The notes beneath the pieces are model-generated. The model was given only the letters and a program-made list of their open reading frames with translations, was not told the origin of the DNA and made no database searches. Below, piece after piece: positions 40,503-50,351 of a DNA stretch of 64,000 nucleotides. Origin of the DNA: Burkholderiales bacterium Ga0077547 (lineage in GTDB: Bacteria > Pseudomonadota > Gammaproteobacteria > Burkholderiales > Burkholderiaceae_C); NCBI GenBank assembly GCA_001464195.1, contig LNEY01000022.1, forward strand, positions 1 through 64,000, written 5' to 3'. Each line of letters starts with the position of its first letter. Position 1 is the first letter of the stretch. A program made the position numbers and the translations under genes.

Positions 40503-41608
40503 GCGGTGAGGCGATCTGCAAGCATCTTGGGGGAATCGTTGTCACCGGAGAGCGAACTGGCCGGCATGGCCTGGAGCGTGTCGCGGATGCGGTCATGCAC
40601 GGCGTCGAGCAACCCGTTGCGGGCGGCATCATAAGCCCGGTTCAGCGCCTGCTCGAAAGCGAACGCATCGGCTGAGCCGTGGCTCTTGAACACCAGTCCT
40701 CGCAAGCCGAGCAATGCGGCACCGTTGTAGCGGCGGTGATCCACCCGGGCCTTGAATCGATTCAGCACCGGCATCGCGGCCAAGGCGGCGAGCTTGGTGA
40801 ACAGGTTGCGCCTGAACTCCTGCTTGATGAAGTCAGAGAGCATCGCCACCAGCCCTTCGGCCGTCTTCAGGGCGACGTTGCCGACAAAGCCGTCGCACAC
40901 CACGATGTCGGCGGTGCCCTTGAAGATATCGTTGCCCTCGACATTGCCATGGAAGTTCAAGTGCCCGCTGGCCGCGGCGGCACGGAGCAGCTCTCCGGCT
41001 TGCTTGATGGTGTCGCTGCCCTTGATCGCCTCCTCGCCGATGTTGAGCAGACCGACCGTCGGCTGCTCCTTGCCCTCGACCGCCGAGACCAATGCGCTGC
41101 CCATGACCGCGAACTGCAGCAGGTGCTCGGCGGTGCAATCCACGTTGGCCCCCAGATCAAGCACCGTGGTGTAGCCGTCGCGCTGGTTGGGCATCACGGT
41201 CGCGATGGCAGGCCGATCAATGCCCTCGAGGGTTTTCAGCACATAGCGCGACACCGCCATCAGCGCGCCGGTATTGCCAGCAGAGACACAGGCATCCGCT
41301 GCTGACGTGCCTGCGCCGTCGGGCTTCACCAGATCCACAGCCAGGCGCATGGACGATCGCTTCTTGCGCCGCAGCGCGACTTCGATTGCGTCGTCCATCT
41401 CGACGACCTCTGGCGCGCTCACCAGCTGGCATCGCGCCCACTGGGCTGCAGGGGCCAGCGCTTCAGGTCGCCCGACCAGGATCAGCTCAGCTTGCGGGTG
41501 CTGGGCAAGAAACGCCTGACAGGCCGGCAGCGTGACCGACGGACCGTGGTCACCGCCCATGCAATCGACGGCCAGGCGCACCTGGCGGCGCGAAACACCC
41601 GGGTTCAT
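40499..41608 (-). CDS. plsX: Phosphate acyltransferase PlsX
   Basis: [41 protein letters not shown]; start 41608. Confidence 0.96.
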   Translation of the reverse strand: MNPGVSRRQVRLAVDCMGGDHGPSVTLPACQAFLAQHPQAELILVGRPEALAPAAQWARCQLVSAPEVVEMDDAIEVALRRKKRSSMRLAVDLVKPDGAGTSAADACVSAGNTGALMAVSRYVLKTLEGIDRPAIATVMPNQRDGYTTVLDLGANVDCTAEHLLQFAVMGSALVSAVEGKEQPTVGLLNIGEEAIKGSDTIKQAGELLRAAAASGHLNFHGNVEGNDIFKGTADIVVCDGFVGNVALKTAEGLVAMLSDFIKQEFRRNLFTKLAALAAMPVLNRFKARVDHRRYNGAALLGLRGLVFKSHGSADAFAFEQALNRAYDAARNGLLDAVHDRIRDTLQAMPASSLSGDNDSPKMLADRLTA

Positions 41609-41791
41609 GTTGTCGAAACAGCGATCACGGTGACGCTTACCGGTTGAAGGGCCGCAGGGACCGAAGGGGCCAGTCACAAATGCGAAGGCCCGGCATTGCA
41701 AGTGTGCAGCGGCCGGGCCATCGGTGACAGCGGGTCATCGATCTCGACGCTGCGGCGGCGCAACGCTTTCGATCGATCGCGCGTCAGACGC

Positions 41792-41974
41792 TCACGCGTC
41801 GGCTTTGGTCTTGAAGATCTTGCGGCCGCGGTAGAAACCGTTGGGGCTGATGTGGTGACGCAGATGCTGCTCGCCCGTGGTCGACTCGATCGCAGTTCCG
41901 GGCGTGTTCAGCGCGTAATGGGACCGATGCATGCCGCGCTTGGAAGGCGACTTCTTGTTTTGCTGGACAGCCAT
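41792..41974 (-). CDS. rpmF: 50S ribosomal protein L32
   Basis: [60 protein letters not shown]. Confidence 0.98.
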   Translation of the reverse strand: MAVQQNKKSPSKRGMHRSHYALNTPGTAIESTTGEQHLRHHISPNGFYRGRKIFKTKADA

Positions 41975-42121
41975 GTGAATCTCCGCATACGTTGGTGGTG
42001 GCGCCCGGTGGCGAACCACTGCGGGACGGGCTCCTGTTGGAAGCCTGCGGGCGGTGCGCCGCAGAATGAACCGCGGGAAGAACACCTGCCGAAAAGCCGA
42101 CCAGTATAACAGCAGGGCAAT

Positions 42122-42673
42122 TCAGTTGGGGAGAGGTTTTCGCTTCAGGTCACCCAAGACCGCGAACGGGTTGACGCGTTCCTCGAAGGGTTCGGCGTCG
42201 GCTGGCGCGCTGAGCGGTTGCGGGCAGGCGGCATGGCGGGGCACCAACGGCAGTCCGAGCAGCAGCTCATCCTCGATCAGCTCGATCAGATTCAGCGTCC
42301 GACTCAGGGCCAGGACATCCTCATCACTGTCGGCATCGATTTCGGCAGCCAGGGCCTCGCTGGAGACAAACTGAAAGCTGCGATCCACCCGCACATCGAC
42401 TTCCACGGCCTGCAGGCAACGCTGGCACACCAGACCCACCTTCGCATCGCAGACCAGATGCAGCCTGATCTCTGGCTCGCCGCCACGGCGGGGGCGGGCC
42501 TCACCGGTCACTTGCCAGTTAAGTTGCTCGCTGGTCGCCGGTTTCGCGTCCGCGTGCGCTTCTCCGCAAAGCCGATCCAGCGTCGCCAAAGGCCAGGCGC
42601 CCGAGAGCGCACCACCTTGCTTTGCGAACGCGGCCACGTCCAGGCTCAAGGGGTCGAAGTCGCGTGCTGTCAT
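42122..42673 (-). CDS. yceD: YceD/DUF177 family protein
   Basis: LHLVCDAKVGLVCQRCLQAVEVDVRVDRSFQFV...NLIELIEDELLLGLPLVPRH; next to rpmF. Confidence 0.92.
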   Translation of the reverse strand: MTARDFDPLSLDVAAFAKQGGALSGAWPLATLDRLCGEAHADAKPATSEQLNWQVTGEARPRRGGEPEIRLHLVCDAKVGLVCQRCLQAVEVDVRVDRSFQFVSSEALAAEIDADSDEDVLALSRTLNLIELIEDELLLGLPLVPRHAACPQPLSAPADAEPFEERVNPFAVLGDLKRKPLPN

Positions 42674-42739
42674 GGCCTCCAGTTTACGGCGCAGCGCTGT
42701 GACCCATACGGGGCCAGACGCAGTGTGACAATTCCGCCG

Positions 42740-43342
42740 ATGCGCACGCAAACACGGCTGATCCTGGCATCGACCTCGCCTTACCGCCAGGAATTGCTGA
42801 GCCGGCTGCGGCTACCGTTCGACGTGATCGCGCCGGATGTCGATGAGTCGGCGCACGCCGCAGAGCCACCGGCAGCGCTCGCGGCGCGCTTGGCACATGC
42901 CAAGGCCCAGGCAGTAGCAGCCATGCATCCGAATGCCGTGGTGATCGGCTCGGATCAGGTTGCCGAACTCGACGGCGTCGCTCTGGGCAAGCCAGGCCAC
43001 CACGAGGCAGCGGTGCAGCAACTGCGCGCGATGAGCGGCAGGCAAGTGATCTTTCATACGGCCGTGACGGTGGTGAGGGCCGATCACCACTTCGAAGCAA
43101 GCGGCCTGGCCCGTGTAGGCGTGACCTTCCGCGCATTGTCAGACGCCGAGATCGAGCACTACCTGCACGCCGATCGCCCCTACGACTGTGCGGGCAGTGC
43201 GAAAGTCGAGTCACTGGGCATCGCGTTGCTGCAATCGGTCGAGTCCGACGATCCGACGGCATTGATCGGGCTGCCACTGATCCGCACCTGTGCGTTGCTG
43301 CGGCAGGCGGGAATCGAACCGCTGCTGAAGACTGCGTCATGA
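42740..43342 (+). CDS. Maf-family nucleotide pyrophosphatase
   Basis: LILASTSPYRQELLSRLRLPFDVIAPDVDESAHAAE...VIGSDQVAEL; ATG 42740. Confidence 0.94.
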   Translation: MRTQTRLILASTSPYRQELLSRLRLPFDVIAPDVDESAHAAEPPAALAARLAHAKAQAVAAMHPNAVVIGSDQVAELDGVALGKPGHHEAAVQQLRAMSGRQVIFHTAVTVVRADHHFEASGLARVGVTFRALSDAEIEHYLHADRPYDCAGSAKVESLGIALLQSVESDDPTALIGLPLIRTCALLRQAGIEPLLKTAS

Positions 43343-44106
43343 CGGGCGTGCTCTATCTGATGCCCAACACGCTGGACTTCGGCGTGACACTCTCCGAGTC
43401 CGGGGGCCCACCGGATCTGCAGGAGGTGCTGCCACTGGGCGCAATCCGCATGGCTGCTCGCCTGCCCTGCTGGGTGGCCGAGAACGCCAAGACCACGCGT
43501 GCCTTCCTGAAGCGGGTGAATGAGGTCGTTCCGCTGACTCAACCTCTGCAGGCGATCGTGATCACTGAGCTGCCGCGGGCCAACAAGGGGGCGCCCGCCC
43601 TTTCGCCTGGATCGCTACAGACGTTGCTGGCGCCCGCGCTTGCGGGCCAGGACGTCGGCCTGATCTCCGAAGCGGGCATGCCGGCCGTGGCCGATCCGGG
43701 GGCCGCGCTGGTGCAGGCAGCGCATGCCTTGAAGCTGCGCGTGGTGCCGCTGTCGGGCCCCAGTTCGATGATGCTGGCGCTCGCGGCCAGTGGGTTGAAT
43801 GGCCAAAGCTTTGCCTTCGTCGGGTACCTGCCCGTCGATGCCGCCGCGCGCACGGCGCGCATTCGAGAGCTCGAAACGCTGTCGCGTCGTGCACAGCAGA
43901 CACAGCTGATGATCGAGACGCCCTATCGCAACGCCGCCCTGCTGAACGCGTTGCTGAACGCGTTGAACGGGAGCACCCGGCTGGCGGTCAGTTGCGGACT
44001 GACACTGGCCACCGGCTGGAATCGCAGTGACACCGTCGCAGCCTGGAAATCCAGCCCCTCATCGATCCCGAACGACACACCGGCTGTATTCAGCCTTCTC
44101 GCCTGA
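43339..44106 (+). CDS. SAM-dependent methyltransferase, RsmI/tetrapyrrole methylase fold
   Basis: LYLMPNTLDFGVTL...GLISEAGMPAVADPGAALVQAAHALKLRVVPLSGPSSMMLALAASGLNGQSFAFVGYLP. Confidence 0.85.
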   Translation: MTGVLYLMPNTLDFGVTLSESGGPPDLQEVLPLGAIRMAARLPCWVAENAKTTRAFLKRVNEVVPLTQPLQAIVITELPRANKGAPALSPGSLQTLLAPALAGQDVGLISEAGMPAVADPGAALVQAAHALKLRVVPLSGPSSMMLALAASGLNGQSFAFVGYLPVDAAARTARIRELETLSRRAQQTQLMIETPYRNAALLNALLNALNGSTRLAVSCGLTLATGWNRSDTVAAWKSSPSSIPNDTPAVFSLLA

Positions 44107-44124
44107 GGACGCCTCAGCTGAGCG

Positions 44125-45654
44125 TCACTCGCCCTGCGTCTCTGTGGCTTTTTCGCCAAACAAAGCAGCCACCCGCCGCTTCGGCTTGATGTTGGGCGAC
44201 AGCCCGCGCGCCACGCCCGCCACTGCGGTCGGGGTCGGCGCAGATTCCCAGGTCGGCGGCGCGGTCGAACTGGGTTCATACGGACGATCAAAAAACGGAT
44301 CGGCAGACGCCTTGCGTGCGCCGTCACCGGCACCGCGATACGGTGCGCGCGCAGGTCGGCTGATGCTCGCAGGCTCGTCGTCACCCGCGAGGGCCGGCTG
44401 CTCTGCGGATTCGCGGCGGGCCCGTTCCGGCCGGGGTTCGCGCCGCGCTGGAGCCTCGTCGAGCTCGATCGGCTCCAGCTCGATCTTTTTCTTGATCAGC
44501 TTTTCAATGTCGGCCACCAACCGGGCGTCGTCGCGAGACACCAGTGTCACGGCCAGCCCCGAGGCGCCCGCCCGACCGGTTCGGCCAATGCGGTGCACAT
44601 AGTCCTCGGCGTTGAACGGCACATCGAAATTAAAAACCGCCGGCAAGTCGGCGATGTCGAGTCCGCGCGCGGCCACGTCGGTGCACACCAGCACATCGAC
44701 CTCGGCACGTTTGAAGGCCTCGAGTGCCTTCAGACGCTCGTCCTGTGATTTGTCGCCGTGCAGCGCGTTGGTGCGCAGGCCGTCGCGCTCGAAGGAGCGG
44801 GCCAAGCGCGCGCAACCGAGCTTTGAATTGACGAACACGATGGCCTGCGTCAACGCCCGCTCGCGGATGATCTTGAGCACCGCGGCCCGCTTGTCATCGG
44901 TCGCGACGCTGAAGAAGCGCTGCTCGACGTTGGTCGCGGTGGCATTCGGGCGCGCCACCTCGACCAGGATCGGGTTCTGCAGATAGCTCTCGGCCAGCCG
45001 CTTGATTTCCGGGGAGAAGGTCGCCGAGAACAGCAACGTCTGCCGTTGCTTGGGCAAATAGCTCAGGATGCGCTGCAGGTCAGGCAGGAAACCGATGTCC
45101 AGCATGCGGTCGGCCTCATCGAGGACGACGTATTCGACTTGCCCCAAATTGCAATTCTTGGCCTCGATGTGGTCGAGTAGGCGGCCTGGCGTGGCAATCA
45201 GCACTTCGACGCCAGTCTTCAACTCCGCCGTTTGCGGCTTCATGTCGATGCCACCGAACACCACCATCGAGCGCAGCTTGGTGTGCTTGGCGTAGGTCTT
45301 GACGTTGTTGGCGACCTGGTCGGCCAGCTCGCGGGTCGGCGCCAGCACCAGCGCGCGTACCGGGTGGCGTGCAGGCGACGCGCTGCTGTTTTCATGCTTG
45401 AGCATTTTCTGCAGCAGCGGCAAGGTGAAGGCGGCCGTCTTGCCGGTGCCGGTCTGCGCAGCACCCATCACATCACGGCCATCGAGCACGATCGGGATGG
45501 CCTTGGCTTGGATCGGCGTCATCTGGGTGTACCCGGAATCGACCACCGCACGCAGCAGCTTGTCGTCCAGTGCGAGTGTGTCGAAGCGCACCGGAGCCGC
45601 AACCGGCTCAGCGGCCGGGGTACCGGAATCAGCTTCTGGGGGTGTTTCAGTCAT
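44125..45654 (-). CDS. rhlE: DEAD-box RNA helicase (RhlE-like)
   Basis: MGAAQTGTGKTAAFTLPLLQ, VLDEADRMLDIGF, LFSATF, HRIGRTGRAG; start 45654. Confidence 0.9.
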   Translation of the reverse strand: MTETPPEADSGTPAAEPVAAPVRFDTLALDDKLLRAVVDSGYTQMTPIQAKAIPIVLDGRDVMGAAQTGTGKTAAFTLPLLQKMLKHENSSASPARHPVRALVLAPTRELADQVANNVKTYAKHTKLRSMVVFGGIDMKPQTAELKTGVEVLIATPGRLLDHIEAKNCNLGQVEYVVLDEADRMLDIGFLPDLQRILSYLPKQRQTLLFSATFSPEIKRLAESYLQNPILVEVARPNATATNVEQRFFSVATDDKRAAVLKIIRERALTQAIVFVNSKLGCARLARSFERDGLRTNALHGDKSQDERLKALEAFKRAEVDVLVCTDVAARGLDIADLPAVFNFDVPFNAEDYVHRIGRTGRAGASGLAVTLVSRDDARLVADIEKLIKKKIELEPIELDEAPARREPRPERARRESAEQPALAGDDEPASISRPARAPYRGAGDGARKASADPFFDRPYEPSSTAPPTWESAPTPTAVAGVARGLSPNIKPKRRVAALFGEKATETQGE

Positions 45655-45771
45655 CTTTTGATTATCGCCGCTGACGTCTCTCGGTGGAAATCGATCAAAA
45701 GCCGCACCTAGAATCATCCGACCTGCCGGTCTTTCTCACCAGCGCGGCATCCTCACTCGACACCCGCATCC

Positions 45772-46851
45772 ATGATCCTCGTGACAGGCGGCGCCGGTTT
45801 CATCGGCTCGAATTTCGTCCTCGACTGGCTGGCCCAATCCAGCGAGCCGGTGCTCAACCTTGATGCGCTGACTTACGCCGGCAATCGGGAAAACCTGCGC
45901 TCGCTGGACGGCGATCCTCGCCATGTGTTTGTCCAAGGCGACATCACGGACCGCTCGCTGCTCGACCCACTGTTCACTGCCCACCGCCCGCGTGCGGTGG
46001 TGCATTTCGCAGCCGAGAGCCACGTCGATCGCAGCATCCACGGGCCGGGCGCCTTCATCCACACCAATGTGCAAGGCACGTTCACGCTGCTGGAAGCAGC
46101 GCGGGCTTTTTGGCTGACGCTGCCTGAGGCCGAAAAAGCTTCGTTCCGCTTCCACCATGTGTCCACCGACGAGGTCTACGGCTCGCTCGGCCCGAGCGAC
46201 CCGCCGTTCACCGAAACGAACCTCTACGAGCCGAACAGCCCCTACTCCGCCAGCAAGGCCGCCAGCGACCACCTGGTGCGCGCCTGGCACCACACCTACG
46301 GCCTGCCGGTGTTGACCACCAACTGCAGCAACAACTACGGGCCTTTCCATTTCCCCGAGAAGTTGATCCCGCTGCTGATCGTCAACGCGCTGGCGGGCAA
46401 GCCGCTGCCGGTCTACGGCGACGGCCAGCAGGTGCGTGACTGGCTGTATGTAAAAGACCACTGCGCCGCGATACGCGTTGTGCTGGCGCGCGGCCGGGTG
46501 GGCCAGACCTACAACATCGGCGGCTGGAACGAAAAGCCCAACATCGACATCGTGCACACGGTGTGTGCCTTGCTCGACGAGATGCGTCCGGATACGGCGG
46601 GCCCGTATCGGCGACTGATCACGCATGTGACCGACCGCCCCGGCCATGACCGCCGCTACGCCATCGACGCCCGCAAGCTCGAGCGCGAGCTGGGCTGGAA
46701 GCCGGCCGAGACCTTCGAGACTGGTATTCGGCAGACGGTGCGGTGGTACCTCGATCACGCCGACTGGGTGGCCCGGGTGCAAAGCGGTGCCTATCGCGAC
46801 TGGGTCGACGCCAACTACTCAGCGCGCACGGCCAGCGCAGCCGCACCATGA
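45772..46851 (+). CDS. rfbB: dTDP-glucose 4,6-dehydratase
   Basis: [44 protein letters not shown]...STDEVYGSL. Confidence 0.97.
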   Translation: MILVTGGAGFIGSNFVLDWLAQSSEPVLNLDALTYAGNRENLRSLDGDPRHVFVQGDITDRSLLDPLFTAHRPRAVVHFAAESHVDRSIHGPGAFIHTNVQGTFTLLEAARAFWLTLPEAEKASFRFHHVSTDEVYGSLGPSDPPFTETNLYEPNSPYSASKAASDHLVRAWHHTYGLPVLTTNCSNNYGPFHFPEKLIPLLIVNALAGKPLPVYGDGQQVRDWLYVKDHCAAIRVVLARGRVGQTYNIGGWNEKPNIDIVHTVCALLDEMRPDTAGPYRRLITHVTDRPGHDRRYAIDARKLERELGWKPAETFETGIRQTVRWYLDHADWVARVQSGAYRDWVDANYSARTASAAAP

Positions 46852-47738
46852 AGATCCTGTTGTTCGGCAAGGGCGGTCAGGTCGGCTGGGAACTGCAGCG
46901 CGCGCTGGCGCCGCTGGGCGAACTGATCGCACTCGACGCCGACAGCACCGATTGGCACGCCAACTTTGCCGACCCCGAGGCACTGTCGACCACCCTGCGC
47001 GCCATCGCGCCGCAGTGGATCGTCAATGCCGCCGCGCACACTGCCGTCGACAAGGCCGAAAGCGAACCCGAACTGGCGCGGGTGATCAATGCCACAGCGC
47101 CCGGCGTGCTGGCGCGCGAAGCCGCAGCGCTCGGCGCCACGCTGCTGCACTACAGCACCGACTATGTGTTCGACGGCAGTGGCAGCACGCCCTGGGCCGA
47201 AGACGCAGCCACCGGCCCGCTCAGCGTTTACGGCGCCACCAAGTTGGCCGGTGAAGAGGCCATCCGCCGCAGCGGCTGCGCGCATCTGATCCTGAGAACC
47301 AGCTGGGTCTACGGGGCGCGTGGCGGCAATTTCGCGAAGACGATGCTGAAGCTGGCCGCCGAGCGCGACGCGTTGAAAGTCATCGATGACCAGATCGGGG
47401 CGCCCACCGGCGCCGACTTGCTCGCCGACATCTCGGCACACGCGCTGCGCCAGCTCGCGCGGCAGCCTGAGCTCAGCGGCACCTACCACGCCGTCGCCGG
47501 CGGCCAGACCAGCTGGCACGGCTACGCACGGCATGTGATCGAGCACGCGCGCGCTGCGGGTCGTCCGGTGCGTGTGGCGCCCGAAGCGATCGAGGCCGTG
47601 CCCACCAGCGCGTTCCCGACACCCGCCCAGCGGCCCCGCAATTCACGGCTGGACACCCGCAAGCTACAACACAGCTTTGGTCTGCGCCTGCCAGCGTGGC
47701 AAACGGGTGTCGATCGCCTGCTGGCGGAAATCCTTTGA
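46848..47738 (+). CDS. rfbD: dTDP-4-dehydrorhamnose reductase
   Basis: [30 protein letters not shown]...[18 protein letters not shown]. Confidence 0.97.
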   Translation: MKILLFGKGGQVGWELQRALAPLGELIALDADSTDWHANFADPEALSTTLRAIAPQWIVNAAAHTAVDKAESEPELARVINATAPGVLAREAAALGATLLHYSTDYVFDGSGSTPWAEDAATGPLSVYGATKLAGEEAIRRSGCAHLILRTSWVYGARGGNFAKTMLKLAAERDALKVIDDQIGAPTGADLLADISAHALRQLARQPELSGTYHAVAGGQTSWHGYARHVIEHARAAGRPVRVAPEAIEAVPTSAFPTPAQRPRNSRLDTRKLQHSFGLRLPAWQTGVDRLLAEIL

Positions 47739-47763
47739 CCCCTTCTGCGGACCTCCTCTGCGC

Positions 47764-48654
47764 ATGAACTCCCCCAGTCGAAAAGGCATCCTGCTGGCGG
47801 GCGGCTCCGGCACCCGGCTCCATCCGGCCACGCTGGCGATCAGTAAGCAGCTGCTGCCGGTCTACGACAAGCCGATGGTGTACTACCCACTCAGCACCCT
47901 GATGCTGGCCGGCATCCGCGACATCTTGCTGATCAGCACGCCGCAAGACACACCTCGCTTCGAAGGTTTGCTGGGTGATGGCAGCCGCTGGGGCATCCAG
48001 ATCCGTTATTGCGTTCAGCCCAGTCCCGACGGTCTGGCGCAGGCCTTCATCCTCGGCAAGCACTTCGTCGCCGGTGCGCCGAGCGCGCTGGTGCTCGGCG
48101 ACAACATTTACCACGGTCATGATCTGCAGGGGCTGCTGTCGGCCGCCGATGCGCGCACCAGCGGCGCCTCGGTGTTTGCCTATCACGTGCAGGACCCGGA
48201 GCGCTACGGCGTGGTTGCCTTCGACGCTCACAAGCGCGCGCTGAGCATCGAAGAAAAACCGAAGGTACCGAAGAGCAACTATGCCGTCACCGGCCTGTAT
48301 TTCTACGACCACCAGGTCTGCGACATCGCGGCCAACATCCAACCTTCCGCGCGCGGCGAACTGGAGATCACCGACGTCAATGCCCGGTATCTGGCACAGG
48401 GGCAGCTGAGCGTGGAGATCATGGGGCGTGGCTATGCCTGGCTCGACACCGGCACGCACGACAGCCTGCTCGAAGCCGGTCAGTTCATCGCCACGCTGGA
48501 AAAGCGTCAGGGCCTGAAGGTCGCTTGCCCCGAGGAGATCGCCTTCCGCTCTGGCTGGATCGACGCGGCCCAGCTGGAAGCGCTGGCGCGCCCGATGCTG
48601 AAGAACGGCTACGGCCAGTACCTGATGCAGATCGTCAACAACCAGGTGTTCTGA
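47764..48654 (+). CDS. rfbA: Glucose-1-phosphate thymidylyltransferase
   Basis: [53 protein letters not shown]. Confidence 0.98.
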   Translation: MNSPSRKGILLAGGSGTRLHPATLAISKQLLPVYDKPMVYYPLSTLMLAGIRDILLISTPQDTPRFEGLLGDGSRWGIQIRYCVQPSPDGLAQAFILGKHFVAGAPSALVLGDNIYHGHDLQGLLSAADARTSGASVFAYHVQDPERYGVVAFDAHKRALSIEEKPKVPKSNYAVTGLYFYDHQVCDIAANIQPSARGELEITDVNARYLAQGQLSVEIMGRGYAWLDTGTHDSLLEAGQFIATLEKRQGLKVACPEEIAFRSGWIDAAQLEALARPMLKNGYGQYLMQIVNNQVF

Positions 48655-49190
48655 TGAAGGTGACCCCAACCGCCATCGACGGCGTGCTGATCCTGGAGCC
48701 CAAGGTGTTCGGCGACGAACGCGGCTTCTTCCTCGAAAGCTTCAACCAGCAGGCTTTCAATGCCGCCGCCGGCCAGGACATCAACTTCGTCCAGGACAAC
48801 CACTCGCGATCCGCCCGCGGCGTGCTGCGCGGTCTGCACGGACAGCGCGCGCCGCATGCGCAAGGCAAGCTCGTGCGCGTCACGCAAGGCAGCGTGTTCG
48901 ACGTGGCGGTGGACGTGCGCGCCGACAGCCCCACCTACGGTCAATGGGTGGGCGTTGAACTGAGCGGAACCAATCACCGGCAGCTGTGGATCCCGCCGGG
49001 TCTGGCGCATGGGTTTCTGGTGACCAGCGACAGCGCCGACTTTCTCTACAAGACCACAGCCTTTTATCGCCCCGAGGCCGAGTTCTCGCTCCGCTGGGAC
49101 GACCCCACGCTGGCCATCGCCTGGCCCTTGAACGGCATCACGCCGGCGTTGTCGGCCAAGGATGCCGCCGCGTTGCCGTTCGGTCGCTGA
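48654..49190 (+). CDS. rfbC: dTDP-4-dehydrorhamnose 3,5-epimerase
   Basis: GVLILEPKVFGDERGFFLESFNQQAFNAA...NHSRSARGVLRGLHGQRAPHAQGKLVRVTQGSVFDVAVDVR. Confidence 0.96.
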   Translation: MKVTPTAIDGVLILEPKVFGDERGFFLESFNQQAFNAAAGQDINFVQDNHSRSARGVLRGLHGQRAPHAQGKLVRVTQGSVFDVAVDVRADSPTYGQWVGVELSGTNHRQLWIPPGLAHGFLVTSDSADFLYKTTAFYRPEAEFSLRWDDPTLAIAWPLNGITPALSAKDAAALPFGR

Positions 49191-49241
49191 GCCAGCGATG
49201 TCGCCAATCACCCCCACGAGGCTCCGCGCTCGTCGCTCCGC

Positions 49242-50333
49242 ATGAGTTTTTTGCTGCTGAGTTTCGCGGTGTCGCTGCTGAGTACCCTGGTGGTGCTGCG
49301 ATCTGCCGATCACCACAGGAGCTTGTCGGCAGACACCGAGTTCTCCGGCCCGCAAAAGTTTCACAGCCACCCTGTCCCACGCATCGGTGGCGTCGGTGTA
49401 CTGCTGGCCTTGCTGGCTGGCGCGCTGCTGGCGCACTTCACCCGGCCGGCGCTCAGCGAGTCGCTGTGGCTGATCCTGGCTTGCGCGATGCCGGCATTCA
49501 TGGCGGGATTGGCCGAAGACCTGACGAAAAGGGTGTCTGCCACGCGGCGGCTGATCGCTGCGGTGGTCTCGGCGGCGCTCGCGGTCTGGCTGCTGGAGGC
49601 GGTGGTGCGCCACACCACCATCCCCGGGGTGGATGCGCTGATCCAGCTCGAGCCATTCGCAATTGCGCTAACCCTGCTCGTGGTGACCGGGGTCTCGAAT
49701 TCGATCAACATCATCGACGGCTTCAACGGCCTGGCCTCGATGTGCGTGCTGATCATGCTGATGGCATTGGCCTACGTGGGATTGCAGGTACAGGACCGCC
49801 TGGTGCTGACCGCGGCTTTGATCTCGGCGGGCGCCGTGCTGGGCTTCTTCGTCTGGAACTTCCCTGGCGGGCTGATCTTCCTGGGCGATGGCGGTGCGTA
49901 TCTGCTCGGCTTCATGGTCGCCGAACTGGGGGTGCTGCTGATCGTGCGCAACGCCGATGTCTCGCCGCTGTTCCCGTTGCTGCTGTGCGCTTACCCCATC
50001 TTCGAAACGCTGTTCTCGATGTACCGGCGCAAGGTGCTCAAGGGCGTGGCCTCGTCGCAGCCTGACGGCATTCACATGCACACGCTAATCCACCGCCGCC
50101 TGGTGCGCCAGACGATCGGCGAGGCGGCGTCGAACCGGCTCACGGTCCGCAATTCAATGACCTCGCCTTACCTCTGGCTGCTGTGCAGCCTGTCGGTGAT
50201 TCCTGCCGTGCTCTGGTGGCGTGACACCGCAGTGCTGACCGGCTTCCTCGCACTGTTCATGGTGTCGTATGTGGTGCTGTACTGGCGCATCGTGCGCTTC
50301 AAGGTGCCCAAGTGGCTGTTGCCTCGTCGCTGA
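49242..50333 (+). CDS. MraY/WecA-family undecaprenyl-phosphate glycosyl-1-phosphate transferase
   Basis: PRIGGVGVLLALLAG...NSINIIDGFNGLAS...GFFVWNFPGGLIFLGDGGAYLLGF; polytopic. Confidence 0.92.
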   Translation: MSFLLLSFAVSLLSTLVVLRSADHHRSLSADTEFSGPQKFHSHPVPRIGGVGVLLALLAGALLAHFTRPALSESLWLILACAMPAFMAGLAEDLTKRVSATRRLIAAVVSAALAVWLLEAVVRHTTIPGVDALIQLEPFAIALTLLVVTGVSNSINIIDGFNGLASMCVLIMLMALAYVGLQVQDRLVLTAALISAGAVLGFFVWNFPGGLIFLGDGGAYLLGFMVAELGVLLIVRNADVSPLFPLLLCAYPIFETLFSMYRRKVLKGVASSQPDGIHMHTLIHRRLVRQTIGEAASNRLTVRNSMTSPYLWLLCSLSVIPAVLWWRDTAVLTGFLALFMVSYVVLYWRIVRFKVPKWLLPRR

Positions 50334-50351
50334 GCCGGCAGCAGCGATTGT

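Noticed and set aside
42740-44106. Maf plus RsmI-like methyltransferase as a novel pair
   Set aside because: I regard this adjacency as common in related bacteria; nothing unusual in the sequences.
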